From contig OZ023205.1 of NCBI GenBank assembly GCA_963995525.1, positions 70,166,145-70,230,144 on the forward strand: a stretch of 64,000 nt of DNA, given 5' to 3'. The notes below the pieces were generated by a model that saw nothing but the letters and a program-made list of their open reading frames with translations, made no database searches and was not told the origin of the DNA. The DNA comes from Escarpia spicata. Lineage: Eukaryota; Annelida; Polychaeta; Sabellida; Siboglinidae. A program made the translations under genes and the position numbers. Every line of letters begins with the position of its first letter. The first letter of the stretch is position 1. Of this stretch, positions 19,924-29,287 are shown in pieces.

Positions 19924-21290
19924 ATAACCACTTCCTGTGTTTGGCTACTCAGGAAGCTTTTGACCCAGTCCAACATTTTCCCTCTCACTCCATAGTGGTG
20001 AAGTTTGGTAGCCAATTATTGATTTCTTAAGATGAAATATTGCTGCATCTGTAAATACCTGGTAGCTTTACGTTACAAAACTCATACTTGAATTTTATAC
20101 CAACATAGCTACTAATAGGGAACACTGTTATAACATTTGTGTGGCAGATTTGTATATATTCCTGGAATGACTGCAAGGCATGTAAGTAGTAATGATGTAG
20201 CTCAAAAGGGACGCCATGAGTAATTGAGGGGGTGGGAGGGGTGGAAATTACGTCACTTCCGATGGAAGGTCAAGGTCAAAGATCAAGTAGCGCCCCTTGT
20301 GAGTAGGTACTGAACTACATAAGTAGCTCATTAAGCGCCCCTTGGTGGAAAGAAGGTGATATTCAAAAATAGGTCATTAAGCGTCACCTATTGACTGAAC
20401 GATGAACTATATAACTACGTCGATGACGTCATGATATAAGTCAATGATGTCATGGAATATGTCATTGCGCATGTGAAATGGTGTTTTTATGGTTGCGCTT
20501 AAATTCGCTACCCTAATGTGGTGAGTTATTAAAACAGGTCGATGACGTCGTGAAATATATCATTGCGCATGCGTACTGATGCCTGTTTCCGACGGTGGCA
20601 AGATGGTGAACTATTTAGTCACGTGAAAAAACGCCGCGAGGACATTGCAGTGAGCAACCTTGTTTTTTCCCACAAACTTGATGACGTTAAGGGCGACAAG
20701 CTGCGGAATAGGTCTTTTTTCGCAATTTGTTTACTACAAGCCCCACACTTTCTGAAAATGTTGGTATGGATGCATTTCCACTTAATCGCTTAACAATTTT
20801 GGTCACGTGGGTGCCGTGGAAATGGCGGTCATCTTGTTTTTAGTGCCTATTCGCCGATATATTTCATATCAATAATATTATATATATAAATAAGTAGTGG
20901 TATATTGTCGTAGTAGAGACATATATATCTAATCAACGTGTCAAAGGGGATTTTTGATTTCTAAATTGTTTGCAATGGATTTAAATTAAAACAATTATTA
21001 ATTTAGTTTTTAATATTCAAAAAAAGTCAAACTTAAACTTAAAAAAACATGTGACACCTATGCATCTTTCTTTCTGACACGTTGTAACAACTAACATATA
21101 TAGCGCTCCTGTGAAAAAACATTGAAAAATATGTAATGGTTGTGAATCAAATATTATGTGGCAACTTTAATATGAAAAATACAAACAGTGAAAAACGCAA
21201 TTGAAATATCTTGCCCGTCCTAACACATGGTATTCCCATTGCAAGACATTCTGTTCAAATATAAATAAGCAAAATGCTACGTCGACGGTA

Positions 21291-22264
21291 GTCGCTCTTC
21301 ACGAAGCGAGCTGCTTGTCGTTGTACATTTTCCACGGACTTGATGTTCTTCTCTATGGACGGATCCCATGCTGTCGACGCCTATTCCACGATGGATCTAA
21401 CGAACGTCTGATAGCATAATGCTTCGATGGCTTGTGGGCATCTGCTGATGTTCCGCTGTAAGAAAGCTCTGGTGTTGTTAGCCTTCTTTGTCACGTTGTT
21501 GGTGTGTTCGCTCCATGTTAGAGTCATGTCGATGGTTACTCCAAGGTACTTGGCTCCATTGACCTCTTTCAATTGTTGTCCGTGGATAGAGTAATCACTG
21601 ACAATTCTCTTCTTCCTTCCGTTGATAATTCGGATAACTTCGCACTTGTCCGGATTAAACTCCATCAGCCAGTTCTTTTCCCACATCTGTAGCTTGTATA
21701 TGTCATCTTGTAGTTTATCTGCATCATGTCGTGAGTTGATGTTTCGGTACAGGAGACAGTCATCAGCAAACAGGCGTAGAGGACACTTGGTCTGGTAGGT
21801 CATTTATGTAGCAAAGGAAGAGGATGGGTCCAAGGACTGAACCTTATGGGACGCCTGGGGTCACTGCAGCCGACGATGATCCTTTACCTTCCAGAATCAC
21901 TTCCTGGGTGCGGCTGCTCAGGAAGCTTTTGTCCCAGTCCAACATCTTCCCTCGCACTCAATAGTGATGAAGGTTGGTAGCCAGATGGTGGTGGGACACT
22001 TTGTCAAACGCCTTTGAGGAATCCAACAGCACAGCGTCAATCTGGCCACCCTCGTTGAGGCACATCGCTAGGTCGTCGACACCTTGGGTGGGTTGGGTTT
22101 CACAGGACCTACGTTTGCGAAACCCATGCTGGTAGTCAGATAGGATGTTGTGTTGTTCCAAGTGGTCCATCAGGTTACTGTGTATGATGTGTTCCAATGT
22201 CTTGCAGGAGATGCTCGTAAGAGATATGGGTCTATAGTTTTAGGCGGTATTTCTTGTTCCCTTC
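21291..22264 (-). pseudogene. LINE copy B reverse transcriptase remains
   Basis: The minus strand reads NYRPISLTSISCKTLEHII near 22240-22185, with an in-frame TAA just before it, then QHGFRKRRSCETQ and LLDSSKAFDKVSHHHL. Past a broken stretch it resumes with RLFADDCLLYRNINSR and continues to TFVRSIVE. The motif A aspartate of the usual LLDFSKAFDK is kept, and FADD is present, but frame breaks near 21840-21960 and 22230 make it non-functional. Confidence 0.82.
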
Positions 22265-22422
22265 GCCAGTCTATCGTCATATCCATATATGTAGATCTGT
22301 GGGATTGCGGCTCAGGCGAGTCACGTTACTGGTCTCGCCCTCCGGCATGTTTACGCGCACTGTTTGATGCGTTAATAAATGTTCTTTGCTGTTCGTTGAT
22401 ATACTAGTTGTCTATACTGGCG
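22265..22422 (+). repeat. 5' LTR of divergent LTR element
   Basis: 158 bp with GCCAGT...ACTGGCG termini. It contains AATAAA near 22374, usable as a polyadenylation signal. It differs from the 3' LTR by a G instead of C near 22315. Confidence 0.88.
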
Positions 22423-22575
22423 TGGTGGCAGCGGTACTGTTCGCAGTGTACCCTAAGAAACGCCTCACAAGTGACACTCGTAACTATAGCCAAACAAAAG
22501 GCACAACGAGACAGAGTACGTAAGTTACACTGGCAAAGCTTTGAACCTTTATAAACCGGAGCGTCAGTCACTGTC

Positions 22576-25500
22576 ATGGCACAGAGAGCACCGAAGCAGT
22601 GGTCACTCTCAAAGCATGAAACTCTGACGTCGTTTGAGAACTGGCGACAAAATATACAATACACACTATCGCTAGACGCCAATTTCGCGACATTTTTGCT
22701 TGACCAATCCGAATGGAAAAAGAAGACGAATTCCACCCCGTTGCGGGGTCTAAGCGATGATGACGAAAACGTCCCTGCGGCTAGTCGGCGTACGGCCACA
22801 CAAAAGGTCACGCACCTTGACCTAATGCTTGGCCAAATCGCCAATTTCTGTCCCGTTATATCGAGGAATACAATCGTAAAGAACTCTGTTTCTATAAAAT
22901 CAATCTGGCAAGCAATACGCTTACATTTCGGCTTCCAATCCTCGGGCGCACACTTCCTCGACTTCGCCGAAATCAAGCTGGAGGCGGACGAAAGTCATGA
23001 AGATCTCTTTCAGAGATTGATGGCTTTCGTCGAGGACAACCTGTTGGCCGTGGGAGGTGGCATATCTCACCACCTGGAGTTACCGTCGTCAAACGAGGAC
23101 ATATCCCCGTCGTTGGAGAACATGATCGTCCTCCAATGGCTCAAACTAATCCACCCTGAGCTACCCCGTCTAGTGAAACAACGATACGGGACAGAATTAC
23201 GCAGCCGAACACTCGCAAGTCTGAAACCCGAGATATCGCAAGCATTAACTTCTCTCCTTGATGAGCTAACCGCTATCTCCGAAATAAAAGTCATGCGACA
23301 ATCAACCACCAACCAACGGTCTGGCTCTTCTCAATCTCGTCGATATCAACGTAGTGCAAGCAACCCAACCACTCGGCGAGCCAAACAGTGTCCACTGTGC
23401 AAGCAAGCGGGTCGTGCCAGCTACGAGCACTACCTGAGCGAGTGCAGGTTCCTACCTGAGAACGACCGGTTGTACCTATCCAAAGCGCGCAATATAATCG
23501 GAGTGGACTGCGACGACGGCTCGGATGATGAACAGTCAGCTGGAGACGGAGACTGCACTGGCGACGTGTCGACCGTGGCATGTCGTGTGAACACAAAACA
23601 GTCGCAATTTTTCAAGTCATTTTACCGACATCATCCATTACGACTCACACTAGACACCGGTGCGGAGACAAACATGATCAGAGAGGCAGTCGCTAAAAGC
23701 ATCGGAGCTAAAATCGGCAAAAGCTCACAGCTAGCGAGGCAGGCTGATGGTGTTACTCCGCTGAACGTTATCGGAGAAACACACCTGACCTTGTCGCGCG
23801 ACGGAACTGACCTCCAACTCGATGCGCTAGTTGTTGCAGATCTCGACGTGGACGTACTCGCGGGCACGCCGTTCATGTCTACCAATGACGTATCCGTTCG
23901 TCCTGCCAGACACGAGATCACAATCGGTGAAACCACTGTCATACAGTACGGTCTCCAAACGTCAGGTAACGAGCAATATCACACCGTACGCAGGGCTCAC
24001 GCATACGTGCTGCACGCACCCTCGCCATCTACCACGGTTTGGCCGGGTGAGTTCGTAGAGCTCCAGTTGCCCACGGCCCTAGACGACCAGACTCTGGCAG
24101 TCGAGCCACGCAGCTCTCCACACAACGAAGGTTGGCCAAAGCCTGGAATCATTGAGGCCGTCGGCAACAAAATACGACTCGTCAACACGTTGCCCAGACC
24201 ACTAAAGCTGTCTCGCCACGAACACTTTTGTCAGGTGCGTCACACTGTCGCGTCACCGACCTGTGACACCGAATCTGAACCCGCTGTGAAGACTCGTAAC
24301 ATTGCCCACACCACTGACCTCTTCTCTGAAGCTATAGAGTTGGACTGCGACAAACAACTACCCGAGAGCATGCGAGGACAGTTCCGCAGTCTACATCAAC
24401 AACACGACTCCGTTTTCAACCCGAGCATCGTGGGCTATAATGGACATGCGGGGCCTTTCACGGCAGTCGTCAACATGGGTCCGGTCCTGCCTCCTCAGCG
24501 CAAAGGAAGATGTCCTCAATACGCGCGCGAAAAACTGACCGAACTGCAGGAGAAGTTCGACGAGCTGGAGGCGGTTGGCGTGTTCCAACGACCGGAAGAT
24601 GCCGGAATATCCGTCGAGTACCTGAACCCATCGTTCCTCGTTCGCAAGCCGAATGGAGGATCGAGGCTAGTTACTGCCTTCTCAGACGTTGGGAGGTACA
24701 GTAAACCACAACCGTCACTCATGCCAGATGTTGACTCTACCCTCCGCCAGATCGCGTGCTGGAAATACATAGTGGTGTCTTATCTAACCAGTGCTTTCTA
24801 TCAGATCCCCCTAGCGAAGGAGTCAATGAAATTCTGTGGAGTGGCAACACCATTCCGTGGAGTACGTGTCTACACCAGATGCGCTATGGGGATGCCCGGT
24901 TCTGAGACCGCACTTGAAGAACTGATGTGCAGAGTACTAGGCGACCTTCTGCAAGACGGAGTTGTGGCCAAACTGGCCGATGACTTGTACTGCGGAGGAA
25001 ACTCACCCGAAGAACTACTAGACAACTGGGGTCGCGTTCTCGATGCCCTTGATCTATGCGATCTACGTCTGTCGGCGAAGAAGACACGCGTTTTCCCCAC
25101 ATCTACTACCATTCTGGGTTGGGTTTGGTCTCAAGGCACAATACGCGCCAGCCCCCATCGTATCACAACACTGTCGTCATGTGTACCACCACAGACCGTT
25201 CTCGGGCTGCGTTCCTTCGTTGGCGCTTTCAAAGTACTGGGACGTGTCATCCCGCAGAGTTCCAAGGTGCTCGCTCCTCTCGAATCACACATCGCGGGGA
25301 AGAAGTCTCAGGAGCCGATAAGCTGGTCCGAAAACCTCCACGAGGCGTTCTGTACAGCCCAGAAGGCCCTGTCAACTAACAGGTCAATCACCTTGCCAAG
25401 ACCTGATGACCAATTGTGGATCGTCACCGACGGATCCGTCACACAGCGCGGTATCGGTGCCACTCTGTACGTATCACGCAACGGTCAAACCCTCCTTGCA

Positions 25501-27369
25501 GGATTCTTCAGTGCTAAACTCAAAAAGCACCAGGTGACTTGGCTACCATGTGAGATCGAAGCGCTCGGCATTGCAGCCGCAGTTAAGCACTTCAGCCCGT
25601 ACATAATCCAGTCCAAGTCTAAGCCGTGCCTTCTCACGGACAGCAAGCCATGCGTCCAGGCAATCGACAAATTATGCCGCGGAGAATTCTCCTCCAGCCC
25701 ACGCGTAACTTCGTTTTTGACGATCGACTCGATATACCAAGTCACTCTGCGCCATCTCTCGGGAGACGCGAATGTGCCGTCCGACTTTGCCAGCCGAAAC
25801 GCGCCGGAATGCATGGAGCCGCGTTGCCAGATATGCGCATTCATATCACGTATCGAAGAGTCCGTCGTCGGTAGCATCAGCGTCGAAGACATCGTATCCG
25901 GCTCTGCTCGCCTTCCATTCACGAGTAGGTCGGCCTGGTTATCAACACAAGCAGAATGCCCAGACTTGCGCCGCGTCCGTGCCCACTTGAAACAAGGCAC
26001 TCGCCCATCAAAGAAACTAACCAACATCAAAGACGTTAAGCGATACCTAACTACCTCAACACTGGCTCGCGACGGCGTTGTTGTGGTCCGACAAGACGTG
26101 CCATTCGCACCATCCAGAGAACTAATTGTCGTACCTCACCAGGTACTGAATGGTCTACTCACTGCGATACATCTGAAGTTGAGTCATCCATCCAAAAATC
26201 AACTAAAAGTCGTAGTGCGTCGCAGTTTCTTCGCGCTAGATTTGGACAGCACAATCGAGCGCGTAACCGACATGTGCCATGTGTGTGCATCGCTGAAAAA
26301 GGTCCCTACAACGCTCACTGAGCAGACCTCAACTGACGCACCCGACGCCGTTGGGATCTCGTTTGCAGCCGACGTGATCAAACGCAATCGTCAACTAATC
26401 TTCGTCGTACGCGAAACCGTGACTAGCTACACGTCTACGTGTGTTATAGAGAACGAACGTCACGACGCCTTGCGTGACAGTCTCGCCCGTCTTTGCATGG
26501 AACTTCGCCCCATTGACGGACCATCAGCTGTCGTTCGGGTGGATCCCGCACCCGGATTCATCGCTCTCGTAGATGACCCAACACTACAACGATTGGGCAT
26601 CAGTATCGAAATCGGTCGAATCAAAAACGCCAACAAAAATCCGGTGGCAGAGAAGGCAGTGGCGGAAGTGGAGGACGAAATACTCCGACAAGAGCCAGGC
26701 GGCGGCACTGTGTCCCCACTACTGTTAGCAGTCGCTACCTCGCGGCTCAACTCGCGAATCCGCAGCCGAGGCCTTTCGGCACGAGAAATGTGGTTCCAGA
26801 GAGATCAGTTCACTAATGCGCAGCTACCTATCGCTGACCGCATTCTCATCACGGAACAACAACAGTCGCGGGAACGGAACCACCCTCACAGTGAACTCGC
26901 GAAAGCCCCCCGTGGTAGAGAAGCTTCTACACACACAATCCACGTTGGTGACTTGGTATACATAACATCCGATCGCAACAAGTCATCAGCGAGGGACAGA
27001 TATTTAGTCACCTCCGTCGAAGACCGCTGGTGTTTCATTCGAAAATTCAGCGGCCACCAGCTTCGTGCATCATCATACAAGGTGAAACTCTCGGAGTGCT
27101 ACTTAGTCCCCAATTCCAGACCAACTACCGTAGCCCCACCGCCCCATCACGACACTGGCAGTGATATCGAGTCCGATGAAGACGCCCCGGTGGTCTCGTT
27201 CGACGAGGCCCCTCAGACTCCGCTGACGATCGCTACTCCGCTGGAGGTACCCGTCCTACCAACTCCAACTGACGAAGTCGTAGCTGAAATCGACACACCG
27301 GCCGACAATCCACGACCTGTCCGCAGACGTGTCAAGCCCAAGTACTTACAAGACTATGTCACTTCATAA
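22576..27369 (+). CDS. Gag-Pol polyprotein of the divergent LTR element
   Basis: 1,597 residues, unbroken. The Gag-like part covers about 1-265, then one zinc-binding motif C272-C275-H285-C290. The protease has DTGAET at 360-365. The reverse transcriptase spans about 640-900. It has LADD at 800-803 in place of the usual YxDD. In motif A, where related proteins have an aspartate before LTSAFYQIPL, this copy has tyrosine (Y736, codon TAT). RNase H shows D952, E993, D1022 and D1070. The integrase has an HHCC-like region (HLKLSHPSKNQ to CHVCASLKK) and a core with the FAADV, RVDPAPGF and NPVAEKAVAEVE blocks. The lineage resembles Ty3-related elements of marine invertebrates. The motif A change probably abolishes polymerisation in this copy despite its young LTRs. 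Confidence 0.9.
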   Translation: MAQRAPKQWSLSKHETLTSFENWRQNIQYTLSLDANFATFLLDQSEWKKKTNSTPLRGLSDDDENVPAASRRTATQKVTHLDLMLGQIANFCPVISRNTIVKNSVSIKSIWQAIRLHFGFQSSGAHFLDFAEIKLEADESHEDLFQRLMAFVEDNLLAVGGGISHHLELPSSNEDISPSLENMIVLQWLKLIHPELPRLVKQRYGTELRSRTLASLKPEISQALTSLLDELTAISEIKVMRQSTTNQRSGSSQSRRYQRSASNPTTRRAKQCPLCKQAGRASYEHYLSECRFLPENDRLYLSKARNIIGVDCDDGSDDEQSAGDGDCTGDVSTVACRVNTKQSQFFKSFYRHHPLRLTLDTGAETNMIREAVAKSIGAKIGKSSQLARQADGVTPLNVIGETHLTLSRDGTDLQLDALVVADLDVDVLAGTPFMSTNDVSVRPARHEITIGETTVIQYGLQTSGNEQYHTVRRAHAYVLHAPSPSTTVWPGEFVELQLPTALDDQTLAVEPRSSPHNEGWPKPGIIEAVGNKIRLVNTLPRPLKLSRHEHFCQVRHTVASPTCDTESEPAVKTRNIAHTTDLFSEAIELDCDKQLPESMRGQFRSLHQQHDSVFNPSIVGYNGHAGPFTAVVNMGPVLPPQRKGRCPQYAREKLTELQEKFDELEAVGVFQRPEDAGISVEYLNPSFLVRKPNGGSRLVTAFSDVGRYSKPQPSLMPDVDSTLRQIACWKYIVVSYLTSAFYQIPLAKESMKFCGVATPFRGVRVYTRCAMGMPGSETALEELMCRVLGDLLQDGVVAKLADDLYCGGNSPEELLDNWGRVLDALDLCDLRLSAKKTRVFPTSTTILGWVWSQGTIRASPHRITTLSSCVPPQTVLGLRSFVGAFKVLGRVIPQSSKVLAPLESHIAGKKSQEPISWSENLHEAFCTAQKALSTNRSITLPRPDDQLWIVTDGSVTQRGIGATLYVSRNGQTLLAGFFSAKLKKHQVTWLPCEIEALGIAAAVKHFSPYIIQSKSKPCLLTDSKPCVQAIDKLCRGEFSSSPRVTSFLTIDSIYQVTLRHLSGDANVPSDFASRNAPECMEPRCQICAFISRIEESVVGSISVEDIVSGSARLPFTSRSAWLSTQAECPDLRRVRAHLKQGTRPSKKLTNIKDVKRYLTTSTLARDGVVVVRQDVPFAPSRELIVVPHQVLNGLLTAIHLKLSHPSKNQLKVVVRRSFFALDLDSTIERVTDMCHVCASLKKVPTTLTEQTSTDAPDAVGISFAADVIKRNRQLIFVVRETVTSYTSTCVIENERHDALRDSLARLCMELRPIDGPSAVVRVDPAPGFIALVDDPTLQRLGISIEIGRIKNANKNPVAEKAVAEVEDEILRQEPGGGTVSPLLLAVATSRLNSRIRSRGLSAREMWFQRDQFTNAQLPIADRILITEQQQSRERNHPHSELAKAPRGREASTHTIHVGDLVYITSDRNKSSARDRYLVTSVEDRWCFIRKFSGHQLRASSYKVKLSECYLVPNSRPTTVAPPPHHDTGSDIESDEDAPVVSFDEAPQTPLTIATPLEVPVLPTPTDEVVAEIDTPADNPRPVRRRVKPKYLQDYVTS

Positions 27370-27491
27370 ACAGTTTGTGTGTTAATTGTTGCATCTTTAC
27401 ATTGTGTTTAATTGTTTATCACAAAATTAATAGTCAGTTGACTTACTATAATTTGCTTAGAATAGAAGAGGACTTAAAGGAAAGTGGTCGC

Positions 27492-27649
27492 GCCAGTCTA
27501 TCGTCATATCCATATATGTAGATCTGTGGGATTGCGGCTCACGCGAGTCACGTTACTGGTCTCGCCCTCCGGCATGTTTACGCGCACTGTTTGATGCGTT
27601 AATAAATGTTCTTTGCTGTTCGTTGATATACTAGTTGTCTATACTGGCG
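27492..27649 (+). repeat. 3' LTR of divergent LTR element
   Basis: 158-bp partner of 22265-22422. The purine-rich GGAAAGTGG just before it may serve as the polypurine tract. The CTTC target repeat follows at 27650. Confidence 0.88.
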
Positions 27650-27760
27650 CTTCATGTATATTGATATGACCCAGGCATGCTTTCGGCACTCTGATGGGGC
27701 CAGAGTTTGATTGAAATTAGTTTTATTATGACCACCTGACCTGCCGACAATCACTGTCAC

Positions 27761-28419
27761 TTATTTGTTTTTGCTTTCCCCACATAACGTTCTAAAGTGC
27801 TAACATCTTTGTTCACCGTGAGAGCTGTCTTAGCTTCTCTTAATCTTCTCTTCACCGTCATATAGTCTGCAGAGTTTGTATAGTTTTTTATGTTTCAATG
27901 AGCATTTGTTTGTTATTGTCTTCACATTCGTACATTTCCAACAACTTGTAGGTTTTTTATAGACTTCATTGACTTCTATTGTTGTTGTCTACTGCTCTTT
28001 CCGTCTTCTGTTTCCTGTCTAGTAACACAGCTACATCCCAGTCGATAACGTTATTTAATTTTCCTTCCGCCCTTCATGAATAGACTCCCCAAAAATTTTC
28101 TGAACTACAGCACACACTCCAAGTATCTAGTTCTTACGGCAAAGATAAGGGTTACGTAGAGATTATGTTCCGGTTTGGGTGGTGTGTTAAACAGGGATGA
28201 GTGACATTCAGAGAAAAAACCGGAAATTTACCTGTGGCCCACATTTCAGCCCGAGAGGACTGTCTCATCTAATCGGGGGGAGTCCTCAGAGATGTTTTTT
28301 TATTGTAGACGACATATGGTGTATTTTGAGCAATATTAAATAGAAAATCTTAACATTTTCAATAGCAAAAAAAGCACACGGACTCACGCACACGTTGTCA
28401 TAGTACTAACTCATTTGTT
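27761..28419. other. Noncoding spacer
   Basis: AT-rich, without a recognised gene. It may include further unreadable LINE copy B sequence on its left side. Confidence 0.4.
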
Positions 28420-29287
28420 AATTATAATTTCTAGGCTTAACAAGAGCTGGCTGACAGGCAGCTTTCTCCTTGGCCAGCTTTGTCAAAACAGCCCGTTGAT
28501 GGGCCATTCTAGCTTTCTTTGTTGCCAGCTCAACTGCTTCCTTAGCTTCGTACATGGTGGCTGCCTTCGTCTTTGACATGTTCAGGTCAGTTTTCTACTC
28601 CTCCTTCATAGTTCCTTCCTCAGCAAGATGGATGGAGTATATTTTGTATGCACCCCTCGTGTTGTGAACGAGGCGACCAGTCCTGTTTGTGGAAGTCCTA
28701 TATAGCAGTCTTGTTGCTTGCCATGAGTGAGTACTTCACTGTCTGGATAGTGTTGAATGTACTAACATTCTTTCTGGCAGTGGCAGTATTCATGATGCTA
28801 GACATGTGACTAAAACACCCTTCCACTTGAGGACCATGAAAGCAGCTCATCATTGCAGCCACCAGCTTTGGCAAGGCTGGGAACTTGCCAGTAGAGAATA
28901 TTGTAGCCCACCACGAGTCCAATCTGGAACTTGTGGGTGCTTGTGGAAGTGTGTTGTCTACATGGAATCGGCGAACTTCCATGTGATACACCCTCTGTTC
29001 AGGTTCTAATAGAACATTGGTGACCAGCGTGGGCAGTGCCAGCGTGTGTACTTCAATGCCTTCGGTTCCTCTTTGACTGTAGCCTGCAGTATCCAATCCG
29101 CATAATTGACATCGGCCTCGCACCACAAACAGTACGCTTTCCGTGCTGATAATTTACTGATGAGTATATCCAACATGTCTCCAGCCGATCTCTCCAGCCA
29201 TGCCCAATTCCACTTATTCTTGACACTTTTGTCAATGTCCTTCACGCAATATTTGTCTTGCCGTACAACAAATCGTCGATTACCCAT
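28420..29287 (-). pseudogene. Broken zinc-finger/hAT-dimerisation protein
   Basis: Minus strand, three overlapping frames. The N-terminal piece starts MGNRRFVVRQDKYCVKDIDK at 29287 and includes NKWNWAWLERSA and CLWCEADVNY, resembling a BED/TTF-like zinc-binding domain. After a frame change near 29070 comes the hAT C-terminal dimerisation region: DSWWATIFSTGKFPALPKL, then MSCFHGPQVEGCFSHM and FNTIQTVKYSLMA. A second shift near 28650 leads to RGAYKIYSIHLAEEG and the lysine/alanine-rich tail ending near 28435. The middle of the usual protein is missing. Proteins of this make-up are common in invertebrate genomes and derive from hAT transposons. Confidence 0.65.

Larger units (their letters stand above)
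9418..20015 (-). mobile_element. LINE copy A (FADD reverse transcriptase), split by two later insertions
   Basis: This is a minus-strand, 5'-truncated LINE. Its 3' end lies at 9418-9452, is interrupted by the CR1-like LINE (9453-13350), resumes at 13351-15194, is interrupted by the Ty3 element (15195-19923), and ends at 19929-20015. The noncoding 3' part is about 1.2 kb long (13351-14600). The order of pieces is proved by copy B at 20016, which carries the same sequence uninterrupted at both junctions. The two copies differ by roughly 5% in the stretch I compared. Confidence 0.8.
22265..27649 (+). mobile_element. Divergent LTR retrotransposon (Ty3/Gypsy-related)
   Basis: 5,385 bp. The 158-bp LTRs (22265-22422 and 27492-27649) differ at one base. 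They lack TG...CA ends and instead begin GCCAGT and end ACTGGCG, forming near-perfect inverted termini. A 4-bp direct repeat CTTC flanks the element (22261-22264 and 27650-27653). The base after the 5' LTR starts TGGTGGCAGCGG, a plausible primer-binding site. The interior is one gag-pol ORF. It is inserted in LINE copy B. Its outer boundary could shift by one base because a C precedes both LTRs. Confidence 0.88.
20016..27760 (-). mobile_element. LINE copy B, split by an LTR element
   Basis: A second copy of the copy-A LINE on the minus strand. The 3' end begins at 20016 directly against copy A, with the phrase TTATTGATTTCTTAAG that also occurs at 9418. It runs to 22264, is interrupted by the LTR element at 22265-27649, and continues, decayed, from 27654 to about 27760, where the minus strand reads KHAWVISIYMKGTRN, the segment expected just before NYRPISLTS. 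It retains both empty sites corresponding to the insertions in copy A. Confidence 0.8.

Noticed and set aside
22265..27649. Bel/Pao classification of the second LTR element
   Set aside because: I see no Bel/Pao-type peptidase or gag signature. Protease, RNase H and integrase blocks fit a Ty3-related lineage better.
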